DNA of 64,000 nucleotides from NCBI GenBank assembly GCA_948144175.1, contig CANXME010002275.1, positions 2,670,001 through 2,734,000 on the forward strand. The letters run 5' to 3'. This DNA is from Closterium sp. NIES-65 (Eukaryota > Streptophyta > Zygnematophyceae > Desmidiales > Closteriaceae). Within the stretch, counting starts at the first letter, position 1. Each line of letters opens with the position of its first letter. The position numbers and the translations under genes were made by a program. The notes beneath the pieces are model-generated. The model saw nothing but the letters and a program-made list of their open reading frames with translations. It was not told the origin of the DNA and searched no databases. This document shows positions 36,690 to 47,440 of the stretch, one piece after another.

Positions 36690-38450
36690 ACAGGCCAGCT
36701 GGTCCAGCCGGTCCAATTGACCAACTGGCCAGTTGGGCCAGCCGGTCCGATTGACCAACACTCCAGTTGGTCCAACCGGTCCAATTTACCAACAGGCCAG
36801 TTGGTCTTGCCGTTCCAATTGACCAAGAGGCTAGTTGGTCCAACAGGTCCAATTGAGCAACAGGCCAGTTGGTCCAGCTAGTCCGATTGACAAATAGTCC
36901 AGTTGGTCCAGCCGGTCCAATTGACCAGCAGGCCAGTTGGTCCAGCCGGACCAATTGACCAACAGGCCAGTTGGTCGAGCCGGTCCGATTGACCAACAGT
37001 CCAGTTGGTCCATTCGGTCCGGTTGACCAACAGGCCAGTTGGTCCAACAGGTCCAATTGACCAACAGGCCAGTTGATCCAGCCAGTCCAATTGACAAACA
37101 GTCCAGTTGGTCCAGCCGGTCCAATTGACCAACAGGCCAGTTGGTCCAACCGGTCCAATTGACCAACAGTCCAGTTGGTCCAGCCGGTCCAATTGACCAA
37201 CAGGCCAGATGGTCTAGCCGGTCCAATTGACCAACAGTCCCGTTGGTCCAACCGGTCCAATTGACCAAAAGGCCAGTTGGTCCAGCCGGTCCAATTGACC
37301 AACAGGTCAGTTGGGCCAGCCGGTACGATTGACCAACAGTCCAGTTGGTCCAACCGGTCCAATTGACCAACAGGCCAGTTGGTCCAGCCGGTCCAATTGA
37401 CCAACAGTCCAGTTGGTCTAGCCGGTCCAAATGACCAACAGTCCCGTTGGTCTAGCCGGTCCAATTGACCAACAGTCCAGTTGGTCCAGCCGGTCCAATT
37501 CACCAATAGGCCAGATGGTCTAGCCGGTCTAGTTGACCAACAGTCCAGTTGGTCTAGCCGGTCCAAATGACCAACAGTCCCGTTGGTCTAGCCGGTCCAA
37601 TTGACCAACAGTCCAGTTGGTCCTACCGGTCCAATTGACCAATAGGCCAGATGGTCTAGCCGGTCCAATTGACCAACAGGCCAGATGGTCTAGCCGGTCC
37701 GGTTGACCAACAAGCTAGTTGGTCCAACAGGTCCAATTGAGCAACAGGCCAGTTGGTCCAGCTAGTCCGATTGACAAATAGTCCAGTTGGTCCAGCCGGT
37801 CCAATTGACCAGCAGGCCAGTTGGTCCATCCGGACCAATTGACCAACAGGCCAGTTGGTCGAGCCGGTCCGATTGACCAACAGTCCAGTTGGTCCATTCG
37901 GTCCGGTTGACCAATAGGCCAGTTGGTCCAACAGGTCCAATTGACCAACAGGCCAGTTGATCCAGCCAGTCCAATTGACAAACAGTCCAGTTGGTCCAGC
38001 CGGTCCAATTGACCAACAGGCCAGTTGGTCCAACCGGTCCAATTGACCAACAGTCCAGTTGGTCCAGCCGGTCCAATTGACCAACAGGCCAGATGGTCTA
38101 GCCGGTCCAATTGACCAACAGTCCCGTTGGTCCAACCGGTCCAATTCACCAAAAGGCCAGTTGGTCCAGCCGGTCCAATTGACCAACAGGTCAGTTGGGC
38201 CAGCCGGTACGATTGACCAACAGTCCAGTTGGTCCAACCGGTCCAATTGACTAACAGGCCAGTTGGTCCAGCCGGTCCAATTGACCAACAGTCCAGTTGG
38301 TCTAGCCGGTCCAAATGACCAACAGTCCCGTTGGTCTAGCCGGTCCAATTGACCAACAGTCCAGTTGGTCCAGTCGGTCCAATTCACCAATAGGCCAGAT
38401 GGTCTAGCCGGTCTAGTTGACCAACAGTCCAGTTGGTCCTGCCGGTCCAA
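36690..38450. repeat. 884-bp (26-monomer) tandem HOR, two copies
   Basis: Sequence of about 36690-37566 recurs at about 37574-38450 with an offset of 884, exactly 26 monomers, with a few base changes. It recurs in the second 21.5-kb unit at 59006 and 59890. Confidence 0.82.
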
Positions 38451-38663
38451 TTGACCAATAGGCCAGATGGTCTAGCCGGTCCAATTGACCAACAGGCCTG
38501 CTGGTCCAGCCGGTCCGATTGACCAACACTCCAGTTGATCCAACCGGTCCAATTGACCAACAGGCCAGTTGGTCCAGCCGCTCCAATTGACCAACAGACC
38601 AGTTGGTCTAGCCGGTCCGGTTGACCAACACGCCAGTTGGTCCAACAGGTCCAATTGACCAAC
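38022..38663. repeat. Left arm of a 640-bp inverted repeat
   Basis: The reverse complement of this stretch occurs at 40387-41028, mirrored about 39525. Long runs are identical by eye, for example 38411-38479 against 40571-40640. The arm ends abruptly at 38663, exactly where monomer orientation flips. The spacer between the arms is about 1.7 kb. Confidence 0.85.
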
Positions 38664-38750
38664 TGGACTGTTGGTCAATCAGACCAGTTGGACCAACTGG
38701 CCTGTTGGTCAATTGGACCAGCTCAATCAACTGGCCTGTTGGTCAATTGG

Positions 38751-38782
38751 AACCGGTCGCGGAGCAGGAGACGAGCAGCGCC
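38751..38782 (+). repeat. 32-bp GC-rich non-satellite insert, copy 1
   Basis: Begins AACCGGTCGCGG and ends AGCAGCGCC; it does not fit the 34-bp monomer consensus. It lies between TCAATTGG and AGTTGGTC monomer halves. The six copies in the window are the only recurrent non-satellite sequence outside the retrotransposon. Confidence 0.85.
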
Positions 38783-39337
38783 AGTTGGTCAATCAGACAG
38801 GCTGGACCAACTGGCCTGTTGGTCAATCGGACCGGCTGGACCAACTAGCCTGTTAGTCAATTGGACCGGTTGGACCAGCTGGCCTGTTGGACCAACTGGC
38901 CTGTTGGTCAACTGGCCTGTTGTCAATTGGACCTGTTGGACCAACTGGACTGTTGGTTAACCAGACCGAATGGACCAACTGGACTCTTGGTCAATTGGAC
39001 CGGCAGGACCAACTGGCCTGTTGGTCAATTGGTCCGGCTGGACCAACTGGCCTGCTGGTCAATTGGACCGGCTGGACCAACTGGACTGTTGGTCAATTGG
39101 ACCGGCTAAACCAACTGGCCTGTTGGTCAATTGGACCGGTTAGACTGACTGGACTGTTGGTCAACTGGACCGACTAGACCATCTGGCCTGTTGGTCAATT
39201 GGACCGGCTGGACCACTGACCTGTTGGTCAATCGGACCGGCTTGACCAACTGACCTGTTGGTTAATCGGACCAGTTGGACCAACTGGCCTGTTGGTCAAT
39301 TAGACCGGCTCAATCAACTGGCCTATTGGTCAATTGG

Positions 39338-39369
39338 AACCGGTCGCGGAGCAGGAGACGAGCAGCGCC
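39338..39369 (+). repeat. 32-bp GC-rich non-satellite insert, copy 2
   Basis: Same sequence and orientation as 38751-38782, 587 bp downstream, within the second half of the direct repeat. Confidence 0.85.
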
Positions 39370-41027
39370 AGTTGGTCAATCAGACAGGCTGGACCAACTG
39401 GCCTGTTGGTCAATCGGACCGGCTGGACCAACTAGCCTGTTAGTCAATTGGACCGGTTGGACCAGCTGGCCTGTTGGACCAACTGGCCTGTTGGTCAACT
39501 GGCCTGTTGTCAATTGGACCTATTGGACCAACTGGCCTGTTGGTTAACCAGACCGAATGGACCAGCTGGACTCTTGGTCAATTGGACCGGCAGGACCAAC
39601 TGGCCTGTTGGTCAATTGGTCCGGCTGGACCAACTGGCCTGCTGGTCAATTGGACTGGCTGGACCAACTGGACTGTTGGTCAATTGGACCGGCTAAACCA
39701 ACTGGCCTGTTGGTCAATTGGACCGGTTGGACTGACTGGACTGTTGGTCAACTGGACCGACTAGACCATCTGGCCTGTTGGTCAATTGGACCGGCTGGAC
39801 CACTGACCTGTTGGTCAATCGGACCGGCTTGACCAACTGACCTGTTGGTTAATCGGGTCGGCTCGACCAACTGGCCTGTTGGTCAATCGGACAGGCTGGA
39901 CCAACTAGCCTGTTGGTCAATCGGACCGGCTGAACCCACTGGCCTGTTGGTCAATTGGACCAGTTGGACCGACTGGACTGTTGGTCAATTGGACCGGCTA
40001 GACCATCTGGCCTGTTGGTCAATTGGACCAGCTAGACCAACTGGACTATTTGTCAATCGAACCGGCTGGACCACTTACCTGTTGGTCGATCGGACCGGCT
40101 CGACCAACTGGCCTGTTGGTCAATCAGACAGGCTGGACCAACTGGCCTATTGGTCAATCGGACCGGCTGGACCAACTAGCCTGTTAGTCAATTGGACCGG
40201 TTGGACCAACTGGACTGTTGGTCAATCAGACCGGCTGGACCAACTGGCTTGTTGGTCAATTGGTCCGGCTGGACCAACTGGCCTGCTGGTTAATTGGACC
40301 GGCTGGACCAACTGGAGTGTTGGTCAATCGGACCAGCAGGACCAACTGGCTTGTTGGTCAATTGGACCAGCAGGACCAACTGGTCTGTTGGTCAATTGGA
40401 CCTGTTGGACCAACTGGCGTGTTGGTCAACCGGACCGGCTAGACCAACTGGTCTGTTGGTCAATTGGAGCGGCTGGACCAACTTGCCTGTTGGTCAATTG
40501 GACCGGTTGGATCAACTGGAGTGTTGGTCAATCGGACCGACTGGACCAGCAGGCCTGTTGGTCAATTGGACCGGCTAGACCATCTGGCCTATTGGTCAAT
40601 TGGACCGGCAGGACCAACTGGACTGTTGGTCAACTAGACCGGCTAGACCATCTGGCCTATTGGTGAATTGGACCGGCTGGACCAACTGGACTGTTGGTCA
40701 ATTGGACCTGCTGGACCAACGGGACTGTTGGTCATTTGGACCGGCTAGACCAACTGGACTGTTGGTCAATTGGACCGGCTGGACCAACTGGCCTGTTGGT
40801 CAATTGGACCGGTTGGACCAACTGGACTGTTGGTCAATCGTACCGGCTGGCCCAACTGACCTGTTGGTCAATTGGACCGGCTGGACCAACTGGCCTTTTG
40901 GTCAATTGGACCGGTTGGACCAACGGGACTGTTGGTCAATTGGACCGGCTAGACCATCTGGCCTGTTGGTCAATTGGACCGGCTGGACCAACTGGACTGT
41001 TGGTCAATTGGACCGGCTGGACCAACT

Positions 41028-41059
41028 GGCGCTGCTCGTCTCCTGCTCCGCGACCGGTT
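41028..41059 (-). repeat. 32-bp GC-rich non-satellite insert, copy 3 (inverted)
   Basis: Exact reverse complement of the copy at 38751. It sits at the point where monomer orientation returns from B to A. Its inner flank matches the A-type monomer side, not the AATCAGACAGG flank of the other two copies. Confidence 0.85.
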
Positions 41060-43999
41060 CCAATTGACCAACAGGCCAGTTGATTGAGCCGGTCCAATTG
41101 ACCAACAGGCCAGTTGGTCCAACTGGTCCGATTGACCAACAGTCCAGTTGGTCCAGCCGGTCAAATTGACCAGCAGGCCAGTTGGTCCAGCCAGACCAAT
41201 TGACCAACAGGCCAGTTGGTCCAGCCGGTCCGATTGACCAACAGTCCAGTTGGTCCATTCGGTCCAATTGACCAGCAGTCTAGTTGGTCCAGCCGGACCA
41301 ATTGACCAACAGGCCAGTTGGTCCAGCCGTTCCGAATGACCAACAGTCCAGTTGGTCTAGCCGGTCCGATTGACCAATAGTCTAGTTGGTCTAGCCGGTC
41401 CAATTGACCAACAGGCCAGATGGTCTAGCCGGTCCAATTGACCAACAGTCCAGTTGGTCTAGCCGGTCCAATTGACGAACAGTCCCGTTGGTCTGGCCGG
41501 TACAATTGACCAATAGGCCAGATGGTCTAGCCGGTCCAATTTACCAACAGACCAGTTGGTCCAGCCGGTCCAATTGACCAATAGGCCAGATGGTCTAGCC
41601 GGTCCAATTGACCAACAGGCCAGCTGGTCCAGCTGGTCCAATTGACCAACAGTCCAGTTGGTCCAGCCGGTCCGATTGACCCGCAGGCCAGTTGGTCCAG
41701 CCGGACCAATTGACCAACAAGCCTGTTGGTCCAGCCGGTCCAATTGACCAACAGGCCAGTTGGTCCAGCCGGTCTGATTGACCAATAGGCCAGTTGGTCC
41801 AGCCAGTCCAATTGACCAACAGGCCATATGGTCTAGCCGGTCCAATTGACCAACAGTCCAGTTGGTCTAGCCGGTCCAATTGACCAACAGTCCCGTTGGT
41901 CCAGCCGGTCCAATTGACCAACAGTTTAGTTGGTCTAGCCGGTCCAATTGACCAACAGACCAGTTGGTCTAGCCGGTCCGGTTGACCAACACGCCAGTTG
42001 GTCCAACAGATCCAATTGACCAACAGACCAGTTGGTCCTGCTGGTCCAATTGACCAACAGGCCAGTTGGTTGAGCCGGTCGAATTGACCAACAAGCCAGT
42101 TGGTCCAGCTGGTCCAATTGACCAACAGGCCAGTTGGTCCAGCCGGTCCAATTGACCAACAGGCTAGTTGGGCCATCCGGTCCGATTGACCAACAGTCCA
42201 GGTGGTCCAACCGGTCCAATTGACCAACAGACCAGTTGGTCCAGCTGGTCCAATTGACCAATAGGCCAGATGGTCTAGCTGGTCCAATTGACCAACAGGC
42301 CAGCTGGTCCAACAGGTCCAATTGACCAACAGGCCAGTTGGTCCAACTGGTCCAATTGACCAATAGGCCAGTTGATTGAGCCGGTACAATTGACCAACAG
42401 GCCAGTTGGTCCAGCTGGTCCGATTGACCAACAGTCCAGTTGGTCCAGCCGGTCCAATTGACCAGCAGGCCAGTTGGTCCAGCCGGACCAATTGACCAAC
42501 AGGCCAGTTGGTCCAGCCGGTCCGATTGACCAACAGTCCAGTTGGTCCATTCAGTCCAATTGACCAACAGTCTAGTTGGTCCAGCCGGACCAATTGACCA
42601 ACAGTCCAGTTGGTCCAGCCGATCTAATTGACCAATAGGCCAGTTGGTCTAGCCGGTCCAATTGACCAACAGTCCTGTTGGTCCACCCGGTCCAATTGAC
42701 CAATAGGCCAGATGGCCTAGCCAGTCCAATTAACCAACAGGCCAGCTTGTCCAGCCGGTCCAATTGACCAACAGTCCAGTTGGGCCAGCCGGTCCGATTG
42801 ACCAACACTCCAGTTGGTCCAACCGGTCCAATTGACCAACAGGCCAGTTGGTCTAGCCGGTCTGATTGACCAATAGACCAGTTGGTCTAGCCGGTCAAAT
42901 TGACCAACAGACCAGTTGGTCTAGCCGGTCGAATAGACCAACAGGCAAGTTGGTTTTGCCGGTCCAATTGACCAACAAGCCGGTTGGTCCACTTGGTCCG
43001 ATTGACCAACAGTCCAGTTTTTCCAGCCAGTCCAATTGACCAACAGGCCAGTTGGTCCAACCGGTCTGATTGACCAACAGGCCAGTTGGTCCAGCCAGTC
43101 CGATTGACCAACAGGCCAGTTGGTCTAGCCTGTCTGATTGACCAACAGGCCAGTTGGTCCAGCCGGTCCGATTAACCAACAGGTCAGTTGGTCCAGCCGA
43201 TCCAATTGACCAGCAGGCCAATTGGTCCAGCCGGACCAATTGACCAATAGGCCAGTTGGTCGAGCCGGTGCGATTGACCAACAGTCCAGTTGGTCCATTC
43301 GGTCCGATTGACCAACAGGCAAGTTGGTTCAGCCGGACCAATTGACCAACAGTCCAGTTGGTTCAGCCGGTCCAATTGACCAACAGGCCAGATGGTCTAG
43401 CCGGTTTAATTGACCAACAGTCCAGTTGGTCCAGCTGGTCCAATTGACCAACAGGCCAGTTGGTCCAGCCGGTCTAATTGACCAAAAGGCCAGTTGGGCC
43501 ATCCGGTCCGATTGACCAACAGTCCAAGTGGTCCATCCGGTCCAATTGACCAATAGGCCAGATGGTCTAGCTGGTCCAATTGACCAATAGGCCAGATGGT
43601 TTAGCTGGTCCAATTGACCAACAGGCCAGTTGGTCCAACAGGTCCAATTGACCAACAGGCCAGTTGGTCCAACTAGTCCAATTGACCAATAGGCCAGTTG
43701 ATTGAGCCGGTCTTATTGACCAACAGGCCACTTGGTCCAGCTGGTCCGATTGACCAACAATCCAGTTGGTCCAGCCGGTCCAATTGACCAGCAGGCCAGT
43801 TGGTCCAGCCGGACCAATTGACCAACAGGCCAGTTGGTCCTGCCGGTCCGATTGACCAACAGTCCAGTTGGTCCATTCAGTCCAATTGACCAACAGTCTA
43901 GTTGGTCCAGCCGGACCAATTGACCAACAGGCCAGTTGGTTCAGCCGGTCCGATTGACCAACAGTCCAGTTGGTCCCGCCGGTCTGATTGATCAATAGT

Positions 44000-46900
44000 C
44001 CAGTTGGTCTAGCCGGTCCAATTGACCAACAGGCCAGATGGTCTAGCCGGTCCAATTGACCAACAGTCCAGTTGGTCTAGCCGGTCCAATTGACCAACAC
44101 TCCCGTTGGTCCATCCGGTCCAATTGACCAACAGTCCAGTTGGTCCACCTGGTCTAATTGACCAATAGGCCAGATGGTCTAGCCGGTCCAATTGACCAAC
44201 AGGCCAGCTTGTCCAGCCGGTCCAATTGACCAACAGTCCAGTTGGGCCAGCCGGTCCGATTGACCAACACTCCAGTTGGTCCAACCGGTCCAATTGACCA
44301 ACAGGCCAGTTGGTCTAGCCGGTCCGATTGACCAATAGACCAGTTGGTCTAGCCGGTCAAATTGACCAACAGACCAGTTGGTCTAGCCGGTCCAATTGAC
44401 CAACAGGCAAGTTGGTTGAGCCGGTCCAATTGACCAACAAGCCGGTTGGTCCACTTGGTCCGATTGACCAACAGTCCAGTTGGTCCAGCCGTTTTAATTG
44501 ACCAATAGGCCAGTTGGTCTAGCCAGTCCAATTGACCAACAGGCCAGATGGTCTAGCCGGTCCAATTGACCAACAGTCCAGTTGGTCTAGCCGGTCCAAT
44601 TGACCAACACTCCCGTTGGTCCATCCGGTCCAATTGACCAACAGTCCAGTTGGTCCAGCCGGTCTAATTGACCAATAGGCCAGTTGGTCTAGCCGGTCCA
44701 ATTGACCAACAGGCCAGATGGTATAGCCGATCCAATTGACCAACAGTCCAGTTGGTCTAGCCGGTCCAATTGACCAACACTCCCGTTGGTCCATCCGGTC
44801 CAATTGACCAACAGTCCAGTTGGTCCACCTGGTCTAATTGACCAATAGGCCAGATGGTCTAGCCGGTCCAATTGACCAACAGGCCAGCTTGTCCAGCCGG
44901 TCCAATTGACCAACAGTCCAGTTGGGCCAGCCGGTCCGATTGACCAACAACCCAGTTGGTCCAACCGGTCCAATTGACCAACAGGCCAGTTGGTCTAGCC
45001 GGTCCGATTGACCAATAGACCAGTTGGTCTAGCCGGTCAAATTGACCAACAGACCAGTTGGTCTAGCCGGTCCAATTGACCAACAGGCAAGTTGGTTGAG
45101 CCGGTCCAATTGACCAACAAGCCGGTTGGTCCACTTGGTCCGATTGACCAACAGTCCAGTTGGTCCAGCCGGTCTAATTGACCAATAGGCCAGTTGGTCT
45201 AGCCGGTCCAATTGACCAACAGGCCAGATGGTCTAGCCGGTCCAATTGACCAATAGTCCAGTTGGTCTAGCCGGTCCAATTGACCAACACTCCCGTTGGT
45301 CCATCCGGTCCAATTGACCAACAGTCCAGTTGGTCCAGCCGGTCTAATTGACCAATAGGCCAGTTGGTCTAGCCGGTCCAATTGACCAACAGGCCAGATG
45401 GTCTAGCCGGTCCAATTGACCAACAGTCCAGTTGGTCTAGCCGGTCCAATTGACCAACACTCCCGTTGGTCCATCCGGTCCAATTGACCAACAGTCCAGT
45501 TGGTCTAGCCGGTCCAATTGACCAACACTCCCGTTGGTCCATCCGGTCCAATTGACCAACAGTCCAGTTGGTCCAGCCGGTCTAATTGACCAATAGGCCA
45601 GTTGGTCTAGCCGGTCCAATTGACCAACAGGCCATATGGTCTAGCCGGTCCAATTGACCAACAGTCCAGTTGGTCTAGCCGGTCCCATTGACCAACACTC
45701 CCGTTGGTCCATCTGGTCCAATTGACCAACAGTCCAGTTGGTCCACTCGGTCTAATTGACCAATAGACCAGATGGTCTAGCCGGTCCAATTGACCAACAG
45801 GCCAGCTTGTCCAGCCGGTCCAATTGACCAACAGTCCAGTTGGGCCAGCCGGTCCGATTGACCAACACTCCAGTTGGTCCAACCGGTCCAATTGACCAAC
45901 AGGCCAGTTGGTCTAGCCGGTCCGATTGACCAATAGACCAGTTGGTCTAGCCGGTCAAATTGACCAACAGACCAGTTGGTCTAGCCGGTCCAATTGACCA
46001 ACAGGCAAGTTGGTTGAGCCGGTCCAATTGACCAACAAGCCGGTTGGTCCACTTGGTCCGATTGACCAACAGTCCAGTTGGTCCAGCCGGTCTAATTGAC
46101 CAATAGGCCAGTTGGTCTAGCCGGTCCAATTGACCAACAGGCCAGATGGTCTAGCCGGTCCAATTGACCAACAGTCCAGTTGGTCTAGCCGGTCCAATTG
46201 ACCAACACTCCCGTTGGTCCATCCGGTCCAATTGACCAACAGTCCAGTTGGTCCAGCCGGTCTAATTGACCAATAGGCCAGTTGGTCTAGCCGGTCCAAT
46301 TGACCAACAGGCCAGATGGTATAGCCGGTCCAATTGACCAACAGTCCAGTTGGTCTAGCCGGTCCAATTGACCAACACTCCCGTTGGTCCATCCGGTCCA
46401 ATTGACCAACAGTCCAGTTGGTCCACCTGGTCTAATTGACCAATAGGCCAGATGGTCTAGCCGGTCCAATTGACCAACAGGCCAGCTTGTCCAGCCGGTC
46501 CAATTGACCAACAGTCCAGTTGGGCCAGCCGGTCCGATTGACCAACACTCCAGTTGGTCCAACCGGTCCAATTGACCAACAGGCCAGTTGGTCTAGCCGG
46601 TCCGATTGACCAATAGACCAGTTGGTCTAGCCTGTCAAATTGACCAACAGACCAGTTGGTCTAGCCGGTCCAATTGACCAACAGGCAAGTTGGTTGAGCC
46701 GGTCCAATTGACCAACAAGCCGGTTGGTCCACTTGGTCCGATTGACCAACAGTCCAGTTGGTCCAGCCGGTCTAATTGACCAATAGGCCAGTTGGTCTAG
46801 CCGGTCCAATTGACCAACAGGCCAGATGGTCTAGCCGGTCCAATTGACCAACAGTCCAGTTGGTCTAGCCGGTCCAATTGACCAACACTCCCGTTGGTCC

Positions 46901-47440
46901 ATCCGGTCCAATTGACCAACAGTCCAGTTGGTCCAGCCGGTCTAATTGACCAATAGGCCAGTTGGTCTAGCTGGTCCAATTGACCAACAGGCCAGATGGT
47001 CTAGCCGGTCCAATTGACCAACAGTCCAGTTGGTCTAGCCGATCCAATTGACCAACACTCCCGTTGGTCCATCTGGTCCAATTGACCAACAGTCCAGTTG
47101 GTCCACTCGGTCTAATTGACCAATAGGCCAGATGGTCTAGCCGGTCCAATTGACCAACAGGCCAGCTTGTCCAGCCGGTCCAATTGACCAACAGTCCAGT
47201 TGGGCCAGCCGGTCCGATTGACCAACACTCTAGTTGGTCCAACCGGTCCAATTGACCAACAGGCCAGCTGGTCTAGCCGGTCCGATTGACCAATAGACCA
47301 GTTGGTCTAGCCGGTCAAATTGACCAACAGACCAGTTGGTCAAGCCGGTCCAATTGACCAACAGGCAAGTTGGTTGAGCCGGTCCAATTGACCAACAAGC
47401 CGGTTGGTCCACTTGGTCCGATTGACCAACAGTCCAGTTG
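44000..47440. repeat. 680-bp (20-monomer) tandem HOR, about five copies
   Basis: An ordered set of variant monomers recurs with steps of 680, 918, 680 and 680 bp; comparable landmarks fall at 44009, 44689, 45607, 46287 and 46967. 680 is 20 monomers. The 918-bp step has seven extra monomers (238 bp), which repeat the CAACACTCCCGTTGGTCCAT variant near 45290, 45460 and 45528. Copies are very similar, so this is a recent local expansion. Its counterpart in the second 21.5-kb unit would lie beyond the window. Confidence 0.85.

Larger units (their letters stand above)
38657..41153. repeat. Inverted satellite cassette bounded by 126-bp inverted repeats
   Basis: The monomers between about 38664 and 41027 run in orientation B, opposite to both flanks. 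The cassette ends are mutual reverse complements: 38657-38782 pairs with 41028-41153 with only two mismatches seen in 126 bp. Each end includes a 32-bp GC-rich non-satellite sequence. Inside, 38680-39266 is directly repeated at 39267-39853 (587-bp step), carrying a third copy of the 32-bp sequence. The right part, 40387-41028, is an inverted copy of the left flank 38022-38663. No open frame with a recognisable product is present, so this is not an evident DNA transposon. Inverted duplication, or inversion between the repeats, are the likely origins. Confidence 0.85.

Noticed and set aside
38657..41153. DNA transposon with terminal inverted repeats
   Set aside because: The inverted repeats are real, but the interior is ordinary satellite, partly an inverted copy of the flank. 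There is no transposase frame and no clear target duplication beside the repeats. It is kept only as a structural finding.
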